Assembly (NCBI GenBank): GCA_029582155.1
Contig: CM055908.1
Location: 18,701,406-18,765,405 of the forward strand
DNA: 64,000 nucleotides
Source of the DNA: Panopea generosa
Taxonomy: Eukaryota > Mollusca > Bivalvia > Adapedonta > Hiatellidae
Direction: 5' to 3'
This document shows positions 12,511-24,784 of this stretch, piece by piece. The notes under the pieces were generated by a model that was not told the origin of the DNA, made no database searches, and saw only the letters and a list, made by a program, of their open reading frames with translations. Positions within the stretch are counted from its first letter, which is position 1. Each line of letters opens with the position of its first letter. The position numbers and the translations under genes were made by a program.

Positions 12511-13895
12511 GAAAATAATGACTGCTTAACTATTGAACATTGGATAATCTGGCGAGCAAAACATTTTCATAACACCATGTTGAATCATTTCCTGGTGAAT
12601 ATTGCGGCTAATGGAGAAGACAGCTAAGTGCCAGCGGACACGAAACACAAGTTTCTGCACGGATGGCTTACTGCAACGTAATATTGTACATTTCCTTTTA
12701 ATGAGGGAAAGGAAACATAAAATCAGATGTTGTTCAAATTTAAGAAACAATCGGTTGCAGTAAAGAACAGTGACTGTATGTTGAATAGGAGCCGTGATTG
12801 GGTCCTGGTATTTATATTTGGTCACGTGATTAAGATGAATGGATATATTTGTCACAAAGACGAGTGTTAATTTATAGTTATATTTATAACGGTATAAAAA
12901 TAAAAGCTGCTTAAATGAATTGAAGGCACCCAGCGCAGAATACAGTATACAGATTGTTTTTATTGAGACGTGGTAAACTATACAGTTTTTTGTCTAACAT
13001 AATTTATTAACAATCAAAATGTCACATGTGATATACATTTTACAACACATTATAAGCAATTTATATATATTTATATCATTTCTAAATCAACCATATAAAA
13101 CACGATTTTATTTGGCGTTTAAAAAAGTTACAGTGTGTTTTGCCAAAATGTAGCCAATTCAAACGATAAAACTTTCTAATGAGTTAAAACTTGAAAATAG
13201 ATATTTTTATGTCTATATCTATATTATATGCTGAGTAAATTTTGGCGTAGGGCAGAAATACATAATTACAGAACGCAACAGAGAATAAATAGGTTGTATT
13301 GTTGATACGGGTTAATTCAAAATGCAACACTTCTCACGCCCCCATAGCAACGGTTTAAGTTGTATTCATTTTAGCAGCAACACTCTCAGTGAGCTGCAAC
13401 AAGCTTCGAAACAACCGGAAAGTATAAACAACAATGAGTTAAATACTGAGTGCCTTTAGATAAATATGATTGCTGAAATGTTTAATAAAAGAAAATATGG
13501 AGCAAATTTTTTAAATAGTCTGAAATGCATGTGAACGTGTCACTAGTATGCTTCTTTCAATACTAGGACTACAATAGGTAACATAACTGAAGTTTACAAA
13601 TGTATTGGAAACTCAACCTAAGATGTTCATAAGCTTTACGTTTCTACATGATAAATAAAGCTTACATATTTCTAACAAAGACGAGCCATTCAAAGAACGC
13701 AAAAGAATAACATATACCAATGTTCTTACGGAACATACACTGATTAGTGAAAGCACAATCAAACATACAGAAGTGGCAGCATGGTTTAACCCTAAGCCTT
13801 GGAATGGACAGTGGCAAAACTGCCTACAAGAAGTTTAAGCCTTATTTCCGGACACGCCACGCTGACCCTCAACCTTGTTCATATACACGAATTTA
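12511..13895. other. interior of the inverted structure, no gene recognised
   Basis: Largely unique AT-rich DNA. The only identifiable part is 13500-13740, which pairs in reverse orientation with about 16825-17000. Roughly 1 kb (12511-13500) lacks a counterpart on the right side, so an insertion here or a loss there has made the arms unequal. The 109-codon minus-strand frame at 12526-12855 has no recognisable domain. Confidence 0.55.
13500..13740 (+). repeat. diverged inverted-repeat segment (inner left)
   Basis: ACTCAACCTAAGATGTTCAT, AAGCTTTACGT and ATTCAAAGAACGCAAAAGAA here correspond to the reverse complement of TGTACATCTTAGGTTGATTT, TGTAAGCTTTACTCC and TTCTTGCGTCCTTTGAATGA at 16825-17000. 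Similarity is lower than in the outer arms. Confidence 0.65.
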
Positions 13896-14246
13896 TCATG
13901 TCAATGGATTCATTTCTGATGATAAACTACCTGCTTGAAAAAGTTGAAGTTTGAAGTTTATCAAGTCAATGCAAGTTTATCAGGCACATGGTGTCATTTT
14001 GTGTAATTATACATACTGACGGAATCTCTACAGGATGTAACAAAAGTGTGATGATATCAATTTCATAACAAAAGGCGAATTAGAAATATTGACATGATAA
14101 AGAGTCTAATGTTAGTGTCTAATATTATCAACTTCATCAGGTTCAGCAAGAAAAATAAACAAGGTCTCGGAGGAGTCTCGTCTTGTTTCCTTCTAAGCCT
14201 GACCTGATACGGTTAATTATATCAGACACTTACATCGTATTCTCTA
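13893..14246 (-). repeat. fold-back MITE (family M), inverted copy
   Basis: Reverse-oriented relative of 42062-42426 and 45405-45718. It carries TATCATGTCAATGGATTC, GATGATAAACTACCTGCTTG, then the hairpin arms GTCTAATATTATCAACTTCA ... ATTATATCAGACACTTACAT and the outer ATTCTCT. About 350 bp with no coding capacity. Confidence 0.75.
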
Positions 14247-14744
14247 TTTATTGATGCAAAGCATCAACATCTACCGGACCATACTGCACACGTATGTATG
14301 ACCAACATATACTGCCTTCAGGCAAAACTCCCCAAATTATAAAACCAACGCCATGAAACATGCGTCATCAAAAATAATACAGCAAATTATCTGTTATATA
14401 CATATATAACTGTTCATGTTGTTCCAGTTTTCATAATCAAGTTAATCAAATTCCGATAACGGCAACCAAACAGACCGGGATATGTCATTATTCAGTTCCT
14501 AATTTTAAATAATAAGTAAACTATTATAGCTATCCAACAAGTTTCGTTGACTTGTTTATAATAACATATCCATTGTCATTTATATGAAAAGCGTATGTAA
14601 ATCATACTAACTATATAGTCTTCTCTCAATCAAAATGTTACTGTTCCCTATATTACGTCACTCAAGGAACTACCTCCGGAGTTCGCAGCAAATATAGTCT
14701 ACCACTAACCCACTACGGTATATAGCACATTTAGTACATTTCAA

Positions 14745-15130
14745 GAAGACATAACAACATCCAACGATAATGGGCAGACTTACTCTAATTACTGTTCATA
14801 TCACATTAACGCAATTCTTGTTTTGAAAACAAGTAATATAATTTGTCACTAAGACGTGATTTACTGTACAGATATCCAATTTCAGGAAGCGTAATGATAT
14901 TTTAGTGAAACTTCAAATCGTTTTGCAACAGCAATCACATCGTTATCAAACGGTGATTAACAGTTGATTATCGATGATAGCGTAATTTACGTATATCATA
15001 CACACATAACGCCAAGTTATCAGCTGATAGGCCAGACTATTTTATTACATATTAGTGTTAGTATTTCCATTAAAGTGTTATATGTATAGCTTTTCAAAAA
15101 AAGTGTCATAAACATTATTTTATAACACTA
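14745..15130 (+). repeat. dispersed repeat block R, copy 2
   Basis: Landmarks in the same order as copy 1: TACTGTTCATATCACATTAA, GTACAGATATCCAATTTCAG, CGTTTTGCAACAGCAATCAC, ATCGTTATCAAACGGTG, AAAAAGTGTCATAAACA. Here no TCACA array follows the AAAAAGTGTCAT junction. Confidence 0.8.
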
Positions 15131-15240
15131 ACTTGAATAATTTTATGGGAACTTTAAATCAAAGAATATGACGACTACTGGATGATAAAGCTAAGTGTAA
15201 TCTAGTACGAAATGCACGTTTCTGCACGAATTGCTATTAT
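15050..15240 (+). repeat. inverted-repeat segment pairing with 16485-16685
   Basis: GGGAACTTTAAATCAAAGAA, TATGACGACTACTGG and CTAAGTGTAATCTAGTACGA, then AATGCACGTTTCTGCACGAA here. The reverse complement appears at 16485-16600 (TTCGTGCAGAAACGTGCATT ... TTTGATTTTAAGTTCCC). These are the innermost paired segments of the 10-19.5 kb structure. Confidence 0.8.
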
Positions 15241-15450
15241 TATAATTAGATGTGTTAGTTACCGTCATCGTTATCAGACGGTGCAGTTGATTATGGATGA
15301 TAGCATAATTTATGTTTGTCATAGACAAATAACGCAGAATTATTACCTGATAAACCAGACTCTTTTATTACATATGCCAGAACAGTAACATCTGTAGTAT
15401 TTCTTTCAAAAGTGTTCTTGGTACAGCTATATAAAAACGTGTCACGTGCA
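15215..15450 (+). repeat. partial direct repeat of block R
   Basis: ACCGTCATCGTTATCAGACG, GTGCAGTTGATTATGGATGA, CAAATAACGCAGAATTATTA and GCTATATAAAAACGTGTCA repeat the 3' half of copy 2 (14930-15115). This is a tandem partial duplication. Confidence 0.75.
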
Positions 15451-16484
15451 TTATGTACATAACATATTTACCATCAACCATGTTTAAGCCTCTAATCGGC
15501 GATTTTGAAATGGAACACTTGTAGGAAAAATGACAAAGGGCCAACAACTCACTAAGATAGAATATAACTACTACGCAAAATAAAATTTACAATTTGTTCT
15601 TTGTTTTGTATGAAATAAACACTAGGATTTCCACGGTAAACAAATATTCCTCATAGTATTTTATTTTTTTCACAGCAGGTATGTATACCTACATTAAAAT
15701 GCATAATAACTGGTAGGTTGACCAGCTTGTTAATTTTTTTAAAGAGGATAGAGTGACACCCTAATATTTTTTTTTTAAAAAATAAAGATGTCATCAAAGG
15801 CTCGTGAATACATGCATATGTTAAAATTTTATAAAATTCACTTTTTAACTCCAATGCTTTGTTTTATTGCAGTATGTGCTATGTCAGATTTTGCTCTACT
15901 CATCAGCGGTAAGAAATCACAACCGTTATGAACCATTGGAAAATTTCAAACCAAATTACATAAGAATCGTGTTACCAGGGGGGTTGGGGTGGGGGAATTA
16001 GCAAAACTGTGTAGTGAGACGCTAAAGTAATCAGTGAAGGCAGGTTTGTGTGCTGTTCGACTACGTAGGAAATATGCTACCAAGTAAAATCAAAGCTTCA
16101 CAACATCTAAGGTTTATCTTTCGGTATATTTAAAACTTTAGTATATTTTACATATCATGTTACTAGGCATTAAATAAGCATAACAGTGAGTATTTTATTT
16201 CAACAAATCAATTAAATGTTATATTCCTCTAAGACACGTGTATATTGACTCGCCGCGAATGTCAACATGATATTTACAGTAATATATTTTTATTAATATG
16301 GAAATATTATTCGTAGATTTAATAGATTATTATTCGTATGACTTTTAAATTGCAACTCAAACACAAGCACCCATCACACTTTCATATATTGTAACCAAGT
16401 ATTTATTTTGAAATTTTAACACAAATCAATTTTAGCATTCGCTTTCTTCAATGAAAGAGCATGTCCAATTGTATGTGTCTGTAT
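15451..16484. other. centre of the inverted structure, no gene recognised
   Basis: AT-rich unique sequence with a G-rich patch at about 15980 (GGGGGGTTGGGGTGGGGG). The minus-strand frame at 15651-15854 has no recognisable domain. No transposase motif seen. Confidence 0.5.
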
Positions 16485-16685
16485 AGAAAGTTCGTGCAGA
16501 AACGTGCATTTCGTGCTAGATTACACTTAGCTTTATTATCAATTAGTCGTCATATTCTTTGATTTTAAGTTCCCATAAAATTATTCAACCTGGTTTTATA
16601 AAATAATATATACGACACGTTTTAATACATGTAGCTACTAATAACACTTTTAAAGAAAATACTGCAGATGTGCATGATACGATGA
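16485..16685 (-). repeat. inverted partner of 15050-15240 (block R 3' half)
   Basis: Reads TTCGTGCAGAAACGTGCATT, then TTACACTTAGCTTTATTATC, AATTAGTCGTCATATTCTTT and CCCATAAAATTATTCAACC. The last parts are also nearly identical to 24785-24880. Confidence 0.8.
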
Positions 16686-16824
16686 GGTTCGGTATGTCCG
16701 TACCCAGGACTTAACTCCATGTAGTCAATTTTGCCAATGGTGGTTCAAACGTAAAAGGTTGACTGTCATCTCTTCTGTGTGGCTGATTGCTCTTATCGTA
16801 TTCCATGTATGTACGAGTATTGTA

Positions 16825-17000
16825 TAAATGTGTTATGTTCTTGCGTCCTTTGAATGATTCGTCATAGATGAAAATATGTTAGCTTTAATTTAATATGTAA
16901 AAGTGAATCGTATGTACATCTTAGGTTGATTTTTCGATACATCTGTAAGCTTTACTCCTGTTACATATTGTAATTCTAGAACTGAATAAACATCATAGAG
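16825..17000 (-). repeat. diverged inverted-repeat segment (inner right)
   Basis: Reverse-complement counterpart of 13500-13740. The same landmark order is kept with many substitutions. Confidence 0.6.
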
Positions 17001-17054
17001 GCACGTGCTGTTACGGAATCCAATTTTCAATATGTGTTTTCAGTTGAACCGTTA

Positions 17055-19530
17055 TTAGCTCGGTTACTAGGGCGACTTCGGCTAATCTCCGTCTAATCAA
17101 ATAACATTGGTTAACAGTAGTTGAAGATTGCGTAATAAGCGGAAGATTTATTTCTCATAAGACATCTGTATGCTAAGGCAGTCACTTATGTAACATTCAA
17201 ACTTGTACGTCAGAAACTTTAAAATTACGTTTTCTGAAGAACACCACAGCAATATACTGATCATATATTAGAAACATGGGATCAGATTGTTTTCTCAGAC
17301 TATTGAGTTGTTTGGTGGCTTGGTGGTTTGGTTTGGTGTGGTGTAGTGTGATGTTGTGTGATGTGATGTTGTGTGTGATATGATATTGTGTGATTTGATG
17401 TTATGTTATGTGATGTGATGTTGTGTGCTGTGATGTTGTGTGTGATATGATATTGTGTGATATGATGTTATGTGATGTGATGTGATGTTGTGTGATGTGA
17501 TGTTGTGTGTGATATGATATTGTGTGATATGATGTTATGTGATGTGATGTTGTGTGTGATATTATATTGTGTGATATGATGTTGTGTGATGTGATGTTGT
17601 GTGTGATATTATATTGTGTGATATGATGTTATATGATGTGATGTTGTGTGATGTGATGTTGTGTGATGTGTAATGTAATGTGTCATAACTTGTGATGTTG
17701 TATTGTGTGGTATGATTTGATGTGATGTTATATGTGAGGTGATAATGTGTGATGTGATGTTATGTGTGAGATGATGTTATGTGATATGGTGGTATGTGTG
17801 AGGTGATGTTGTATGATATGATGTTATATGATGTGACGTTGTGTGATGTGTTGTTATGTGTGATGTGATGTTGTGTGATGTATAATGTAATGTGTCATAA
17901 CTTGTGATGTTGTATGGTGTGGTGTGATTTGATGTGATGTTATGTGTGAGGTAATGTTGTGTGATGTGATGTAATGTGTGAGGTGATGTTGTGTGATATG
18001 ATGTTATGTGTGATGTGACGTTGTATGATGTGATATTATGTGTGATGTGATGTTGTGTGGTGTGACATGTGATGTTAGATTGGTGTTATGTGTGACGTGT
18101 GGATTGAGATGTGATGTGATGTGTAATGTGCTGTTATGTGATGTGATGTGACGTAGTGTGATGTTAAATTGATGTGCAGTGTTATGTGTAATGTGTGGAG
18201 TGAGATGTGATGTGATGTGTGATGTGAGGTTTGATGTGTGTTGTGATGTGTGATATGATGTGATGTAGTGTGATATGAGATGTGATGAGGTGTGTTATGT
18301 GTGAAGTGAGATGTGATGTGGTGTCTGATGTGATGTGTGATGTGTAGTGTAGCTGTATAATGTCTGATATGTAATGTGATTTGTGATGTGAGATGTGATG
18401 TGTGATGTGGTGTATAATGTGAGATGTGATGTGATGTGATGTCTGATGTGCTTTGTGATGTGTAGTGTGTGATGTATACTGTATAATGTCTGATGTGTCA
18501 TGTGAATTGTGATTTGTGATGTGATGTGGTGTGTAATGTGTGAAGTGAGATGTGATGTGATGTATGATATGATGTGTGATGTGTAGTGTGTGCTGTATAA
18601 TGTCTGATATGTAATGTGATTTGTGATGTGTGATGCGAGATGTGATGTGTAATGTGGTGTATAATGTGTGAAGTGACATGTGAGATGTGATGTGATGTGA
18701 TGTCTGATGTGATTTGTGATGTGTGATGTGTAGTGTGGGCTGTATAATGTCTGATATGTTATGTGATTTGTGATGTGTGATGTGATGTGTGATGTGTGAT
18801 GTGATGTGGTGTTTAATGTGTGAAGTGAGATGTGAGATGTGATGTGATGTCTGATGTGATTTGTGATGTGTAGTGTGTGATGTATACTGTATAATGTCTG
18901 ATGTGTCATGTGAATTGTGATGTGATGTGTAATGTCCGATGTGTGATGTTTGCTGTGCTGTGATGCGACACTTTTGAGAATATTTATATATTCAATTTGA
19001 AAGGAAACTTTCATACTTTAATAGTTGCTTTTTGACATACTTAATAAAGAGTCTAACGTATTTACTTATAATTCTGCATTGTTAATCACGTACAAATGTT
19101 ATATTTACATTGATAATTATGACCGATATATTAAATGCACCATTTGATAACAGTGTGCTTACTGAAGTAAAAAAGCTAGAAGTCTCCTAAGAACATGATT
19201 ATACTTCACGGAACTAACAACTCGTTAGGAAGAAATTAGATATCTGCAAATTACATCTTAATGATAAATTGCGTTATTTGTTTTCAGAACAAAAATTGCA
19301 TTACTGTGATGTGAGCAGTCATTAGAGGCTGCCAGCCCATTACCGCCTTTCTTTTGCGTGGATGAAAACGTGTCAATTTTACTTGCTTCAGTGCCTTTCA
19401 TTTACATTATTTAAGCATAGGTTAATGGTAGGTGCTTCTAGAGGACTTAGTACATATATTTAAAGACTTATCAAGGACGCACGCCAATTTTAAAATAGAT
19501 TTTCCTCATGTTAACGCATCAAATGAATGT
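17055..19530 (-). repeat. right arm of the large imperfect inverted repeat
   Basis: Reverse complement of 10130-12510, with landmarks at GACTTCGGCTAATCTCCGTC (about 17072), TGATGTGAGCAGTCATTAGA (about 19306) and AATGGTAGGTGCTTCTAGAG (about 19424). Outward matching fades near ATTTGATGCGTTAACATGAG-type sequence at about 19505-19530. That corresponds to about 10145 on the left, so the structure spans roughly 9.4 kb end to end. Confidence 0.8.
17313..18969 (-). repeat. TGTGA-type satellite (right arm), with its own longer units
   Basis: GTGATGTGATGTTGTGTG-type DNA on the plus strand, at the same place in the arm as the left TCACA array. Between about 18350 and 18900 it has a different higher-order motif, CTGTATAATGTCTGAT, at about 18353, 18479, 18593, 18740 and 18888 (spacing 114-148 bp). 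The minus-strand frames over 18182-18679 and 18295-19014 are His/Thr/Ser repeat translations, not genes. Confidence 0.93.
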
Positions 19531-19714
19531 TTACATCTCTGGGAAGATAATCATATCGATATATCACTATTGATAACTATTTACAACTTCACAATTGCTT
19601 AAGACAGTACAAAAGTGTGTTTTTTTTGTTTTATATATCTATAAAAATGTGATGACAAGCTCGAAAACATACGTGAACTAATTAAAACTATAAATTATTT
19701 CTTTTTGTAATTCT

Positions 19715-21300
19715 TTATTGTTCCAACAAAATCTTGTGGCATTTAATTATATCTTATTTTATGTTTTTTCATTACTGATCACAAATAGTCACGTACCTCC
19801 CGATATTAGTGATCATAAAGCAATTTTTATTATTTTACCATTTTCATGTAGAACTGATCATACTTATGAAAGATCAGTAAGGCTCTATGACAAAACTAAT
19901 TTCAAGTTGTTAAAAAATAAAATAGAAACTTTTGGTTGGTAGTGTCTATCAAACTGTAATTTAAATAAAGCATGTGGACTTCTACAGATTCATACTTGAA
20001 AATTATAAAAGAATGTATACCATCTAAAATGATAAATCTACGTCCAGGCGATTAACCATGATTCGATACAAAATTACGAAAACGTTGTTATATAAAATAT
20101 ACAACTTAAATCTATTGCTGTAAAATTTGGGAAATCAAAGTCTGAGATAAATACAGAGAGACTCGAAATAAAGATAATAACCATAACCAACATGTCAAAG
20201 ACCATTTCTTTGATAATGTATAGCCAACTCTTAATGATTCACAAGCAAAGGACTTTGTCAAAGCAAATAATTCCTCATCAAATATACCTCCTTTAAATAA
20301 AATAGGTAGTGATATTTTTTTTTACATTTAACAAATCAGTAAAGCTGGCTGCCTTACTGACTATTTTGCTTCAATGCCGCCTGTGAACGATATTGGTGTT
20401 GTTTTATCTGATCTTTTATACAAAACTAATAGAAATCCCTTTCATATTTTATAATAAATGAGGATGAAATATCTGCACGTATTAGTATTTTATCAGTAAA
20501 TAAGGTTCGTGTTCAAATAACGATTCGTCACAGAATGCTGAAATCTGTGTCAAAAACTATTTTAAAACCACTTTCAATTTTAATTAACCGATCACTAAGT
20601 GAATGTATATACTCCGATTGGTGGTAAATTGTAAATGTTATTCCAATTTTCAAAAAAAAGTGACACATCACTTGTGTGAAGTTTCGGATCTGTTTGTTTG
20701 CTTATTTGTGTTGGAATACATTCGGAAATCATGAGTAAGTCATGTATACCGTCTTCAATCATATTATGTAATCAATTAGATAACAAGTTTAAGTATTTCA
20801 CTTCATCGGCTGCATATAAGAACTCCACGAGACTACAAAATTATAGTTTAATACCCAAAAAAATTTAATTATGGAAATAGCAAACTTTCAGATTTTATTC
20901 TAGCAAGATTAAGAAATAATTGTAGTAATTTAAATAATGATTTGTTCCGTAACCATGTCATAACTACCGGTGATTCTTGTTGTCCACATTGTGGTGAATT
21001 TAAGATACTGAGCATTGTTTTTACAAATGCACAGCGTAAAGAAACCAAAGATTTACACTATTTATCTCGCCAAAACCATTTCACACACTAAGTACAAAAC
21101 GTTTTCCATATGGCAATGAACGACTATCACATCGTAGCAATATTTTTATTGTCAAAGCTATGCAATACTATATAACATAAACAAAAACGATTCCTATAAT
21201 CTCATATTTGTTTTCCTGTCTTTTTTCAACTCTATTGCAATACTTCGATTTTATGAACTCTTTAAATATTTTTTCCATTGTATATAAAGGTCAAGTTGCA
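19715..21300 (+). mobile_element. decayed, internally deleted LINE (non-LTR retrotransposon)
   Basis: Plus-strand pieces in shifting frames follow the order of a jockey/CR1-type ORF2. First comes the end of an apurinic endonuclease (PPDISDHKAIFIILP within 19718-19942, followed by LYDKTNFKLLKNKI). Next is a linker with INLRPGD then PWFDTKLRKR near 20035-20080, and FASMPPVNDIGV near 20370-20405. The start of the reverse transcriptase follows (SKTILKPLSILINRSLSE then VIPIFKK near 20540-20660). The polymerase core with its YxDD box is absent. Sequence resumes near 20880 with the C-terminal region (DFILARLRNNCSNLNND, then a CCPHCGE zinc-binding remnant). Several frameshifts and stops show it is dead. 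Clade assignment beyond jockey/CR1-like is not possible by eye. Confidence 0.8.
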
Positions 21301-22499
21301 TTAGACACAAAAGTTATTTATTTACTAACCTGATTACCTCACTGCGATGCTACTGAGATGTTGATACTGGACGCATGAGTATGGACGACATAATGAAGAA
21401 ATGATATGTTGTTTTCTTACATTTTATTTCTTTCCATATCATTTTGATATTTAATGTAAACATTGTAAAACACTGTAGGGGACAGGACGAACCTAACTTG
21501 AAATAACTTGTGCCCCAATATTGAAATAAAATGCAAGATGATTTTGGTAAACTTTGTACATTTAAGTACGTGAGCCGTTAGTGATAAACTAATATCTATC
21601 ATCCCGTTATATGGTAATTATGTGTATGTTCGTCGGGAAGACCATCCCTGGACCCACTTGACAACATATACACATACATCAAATTATATATTTATATGTG
21701 AAAATTAGATATACATAAAGCTGGCTTTCTTCGCTCTTTTTCTTTACATATATTATGCTTGTCCTTTTTTCTGTTAAAAAATCTTTATTTCAAATTGTGA
21801 ATTCAATTGCATTGCATTGAATACGAAACTGTTTAAAATAATGATATTATATACCCTACTTTTTCTTTTCCTTTTATCAGGATTCTAATTGAGTGATGCG
21901 TGTGAGGTATGAACACTTATTTGAGTATGATAATCGATTTTAAGACGTCGACAGCGCACATAATGTGCATAGTATGGTTTGTTAGTGGAAACATAGGTAA
22001 GAAATTATATTGTATTTTTGCACCAGTAGAAAATGTCATGATATTTCTTACTGGCTTTGATGTTGGTTTACTTTCTCGTTCCTGGAGCGATTTCATTGGC
22101 TGAGGAAGAAAGTCAACATATACTGACGGTCATAACGTTCTATGTAAAATGAAATGTTCTATTTTAAAATTAATCTAAGCTGTGTTATTAGCTGAGAAAG
22201 TAGGACAACATCTAAGCTATCATTTATATATTGTTGAGCAACTCTGAATCTGGTGCTACAGCTATCTGAGTACATAATCCAACACTCGTAAACGTCCCTT
22301 TCGCCACAAATATGCCCTAATGTGATTTGTCACAGCTATTTAACGTTGTCTGTCACATCGGACAGTTCCCAACAAATTGAGTTACATGTAACGGCTGTAA
22401 ATAAGCCAAGTAATTACAAGATATTGTAAGCATTTGTTCGCTTGTTTTGAATAGTAATATCGTTAAACGTAACAAATATGTTGTTTCTGTTGAAACTGA
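21301..22499. other. AT-rich DNA, nothing recognised
   Basis: Short open frames (21417-21602 minus, 21909-22103 plus) have no recognisable domain and no paired splice signals I would trust. No repeats visible by eye. Confidence 0.5.
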
Positions 22500-23440
22500 A
22501 TATGCAACTGTTGTTTAGCTGAATCGGACTGGGTAGCGGTGTAATTTGTTTGATTTTACTTGGTAGATATGGGATTTCTTCTGAATTAACAGAGTAAATA
22601 TGTCCTTTTTTTTTAGTTTCACTGAGTATATTAATATTCTTTTAGCTTAATTTTGATTGGGTAAATGTGTTCATTTTACTTCTTTTTTTATGTGTTCTTT
22701 TTACTTATTTTTTTTTTTGTTGTATAAACAAATTATTTTTGCTAAGTTTTGGCTAAGTAGTTATCTTCTTTTTGCTTATTTTTTTGCAATGTAGATGGTT
22801 TCTTTTTGTTTAGTTTTGGCTAGGAAGATATATTCTTCTGCTTAGTTTTGACAAGGCAGATATGTTCTTTTTGCTTAATTTTAGCTAGGCAGATATGTTC
22901 TTTTTGCTTAGTTTTAACAAGGTAGATATGTTCTTTTTCTTTTGTTTGACTGCTTAGCTGTGTTGTTTGCATTTCGATCAGTTTTGCTAGGCATGTTAGT
23001 TTTGTTTAGATTGGTTGAATAAATATTTCTTATATCTCCTATGGCTGGGAAGCTATCTTGTTTCTCTGAGTTGGTTCGTTTTGCTTATTCGGTTGGGTAC
23101 CTATGTTTTCGTTGCGATTGTTTTGTTGTTGTCTTGTTTATATATGAGGATGATATTTTTGGCTGGGTATCTATGTAAGGTTCGCTAAATATTTATTGTA
23201 TAGATTATGTAAAGGGTGTGTTAATATAATGTAACTGATATACTCTGTAGTTACATTTGGGCGATATTAGCCTAATGAGTGTCTACTAAAACTGTGTTGA
23301 GTGTTTCTGTAGGGTTTGATTGGGTAGGTAGCTATGTCAAGCTTAGTTTGATCGGTTAGTTAAGTTATGACTTGCTTAGCATGGCCAGGTGACTGGATTT
23401 CCTCATGTTTAGTTTACCTATATGACGAAGTTTAATTTAT
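22500..23440. repeat. degenerate T-rich minisatellite, 33-bp basic unit
   Basis: Clearest at 22865-22945, where TTCTTTTTGCTTAATTTTAG + CTAGGCAGATATG and TTCTTTTTGCTTAGTTTTAA + CAAGGTAGATATG are consecutive 33-bp units. Flanking copies drift (GGGTAAATGTG, GGGTACCTATG, GGGTAGGTAGCTATG) and vary in length. Confidence 0.75.
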
Positions 23441-23924
23441 AGTTTGATATACATATATTATACTACGAAGTCAGCTCTTGCTTTCTTCCGTTTAAATACC
23501 TGATAATACTTCATGAACGTCGGCTAGGAAATCAGAATGTTTCCATTTGTTTCGGTTTCATATGATATTCATTCTTTTGAACATTTATTAATTTCCTGTT
23601 ATGGCTCATGCTGGTTGTCTTATCGACATTTGATGGATTTGTAAAACAAGATGACTGTGCCAAATTAGTAGCATTAAAGATACCCTGTCGTGAATAAATA
23701 ATATGCATATTTATTGTATTATGGTCATAGTATGCGCACGGCATGTGTAAATATCGACGAATATAGACTTGTTCAACCAACAGTTTAATTACATTTTATA
23801 TACTTGAAACCACTCTGTGAGTAAAACGTATCAACATAATCAATTACGTGAGTTTGGAATAATTTCTTTGACGGACACTCCGCTCTCCACAGGCTGACAG
23901 GTGAAACTACAATAGAGACATGTT

Positions 23925-24600
23925 TTGTAACATGAACAACATGCCTCCATGCCGTGAATAATTCGTAATCAAATGTATAATTATAAAAAGCACAGTACGT
24001 ACGATGCGTGCGCAGATTCCAAACTGTTTGAGAGAGCGTGTAGTTACAATTAAAACAGAGTTAAACCAGTATGTGATAAACACTAATAACAACTGCTTAT
24101 TGGAAATGTGGTTAAACTAGTTATCTTGATTAATATTTCTCTCCGTGAAAAGACGAAACAAAATTACTACAGAGACAAATTAGACACACAAAACAGAGCC
24201 TGACGGGAGTAATTCAAATCTATGCTTATATCGACAAAAGACACAGTTGGTACCGTGCGTGTATATGATGCACTTACAGAAATTTACTGTTTCAAGAAGA
24301 TCTTAATTACAGACAATAAAGAGAAAAGCAATCTTTGAATAAAACTAATTGGGCTGACGCTCGCTTCCCTTCAGGGATGGGAACACGACTATACACACGT
24401 GAATTATTTATTTATACATCTGTCAAACAATGAAATAGTTAAACTCTTTCTCTCCGGTCCGAAATTCCCAATTTCTCATTGCTTTCATTACTCAGCAAGT
24501 TATCAATGTTCATTTGTTCCAATAACATCTAGGTTACAGTCTCAAAATATATTTTATAATTAACCATCTCTCGCCCAATGATGCTGCCGAGTTTATTGTA
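23925..24600. repeat. dispersed repeat D, copy 1
   Basis: Matches 25550-25910 and 26178-26335. Shared landmarks are CCATGCCGTGAATAATT, ATATCGACAAAAGACACAGT, TACCGTGCG, ATTACAGACAATAAAGAG, TCTCTCCGGTCC and TTGTTCCAATAACATCT. No coding frame. Confidence 0.75.
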
Positions 24601-24784
24601 ATCAATACACAGGCACGAATCGAGGTTGTTAATTTATTGCCTAAATGTGTTATTAAAAACTTGTTTTAATCACCATGGCCATTTAAATATTTTTCTACAA
24701 AATATGATTTTTTTTCTGATGACCATTGCAATAAAGAATTTGAAAAATATGATAATGGTCGTAATTCATCATTCTCAGGCGGAC

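Noticed and set aside
12526-12855. 109-codon minus-strand frame
   Set aside because: No recognisable domain and no splice sites of quality at its ends; left as unknown non-coding.
18182-19014. Two long minus-strand His/Thr/Ser frames (165 and 239 codons)
   Set aside because: Same satellite type in the right arm; overlapping frames both open, as expected for simple sequence.
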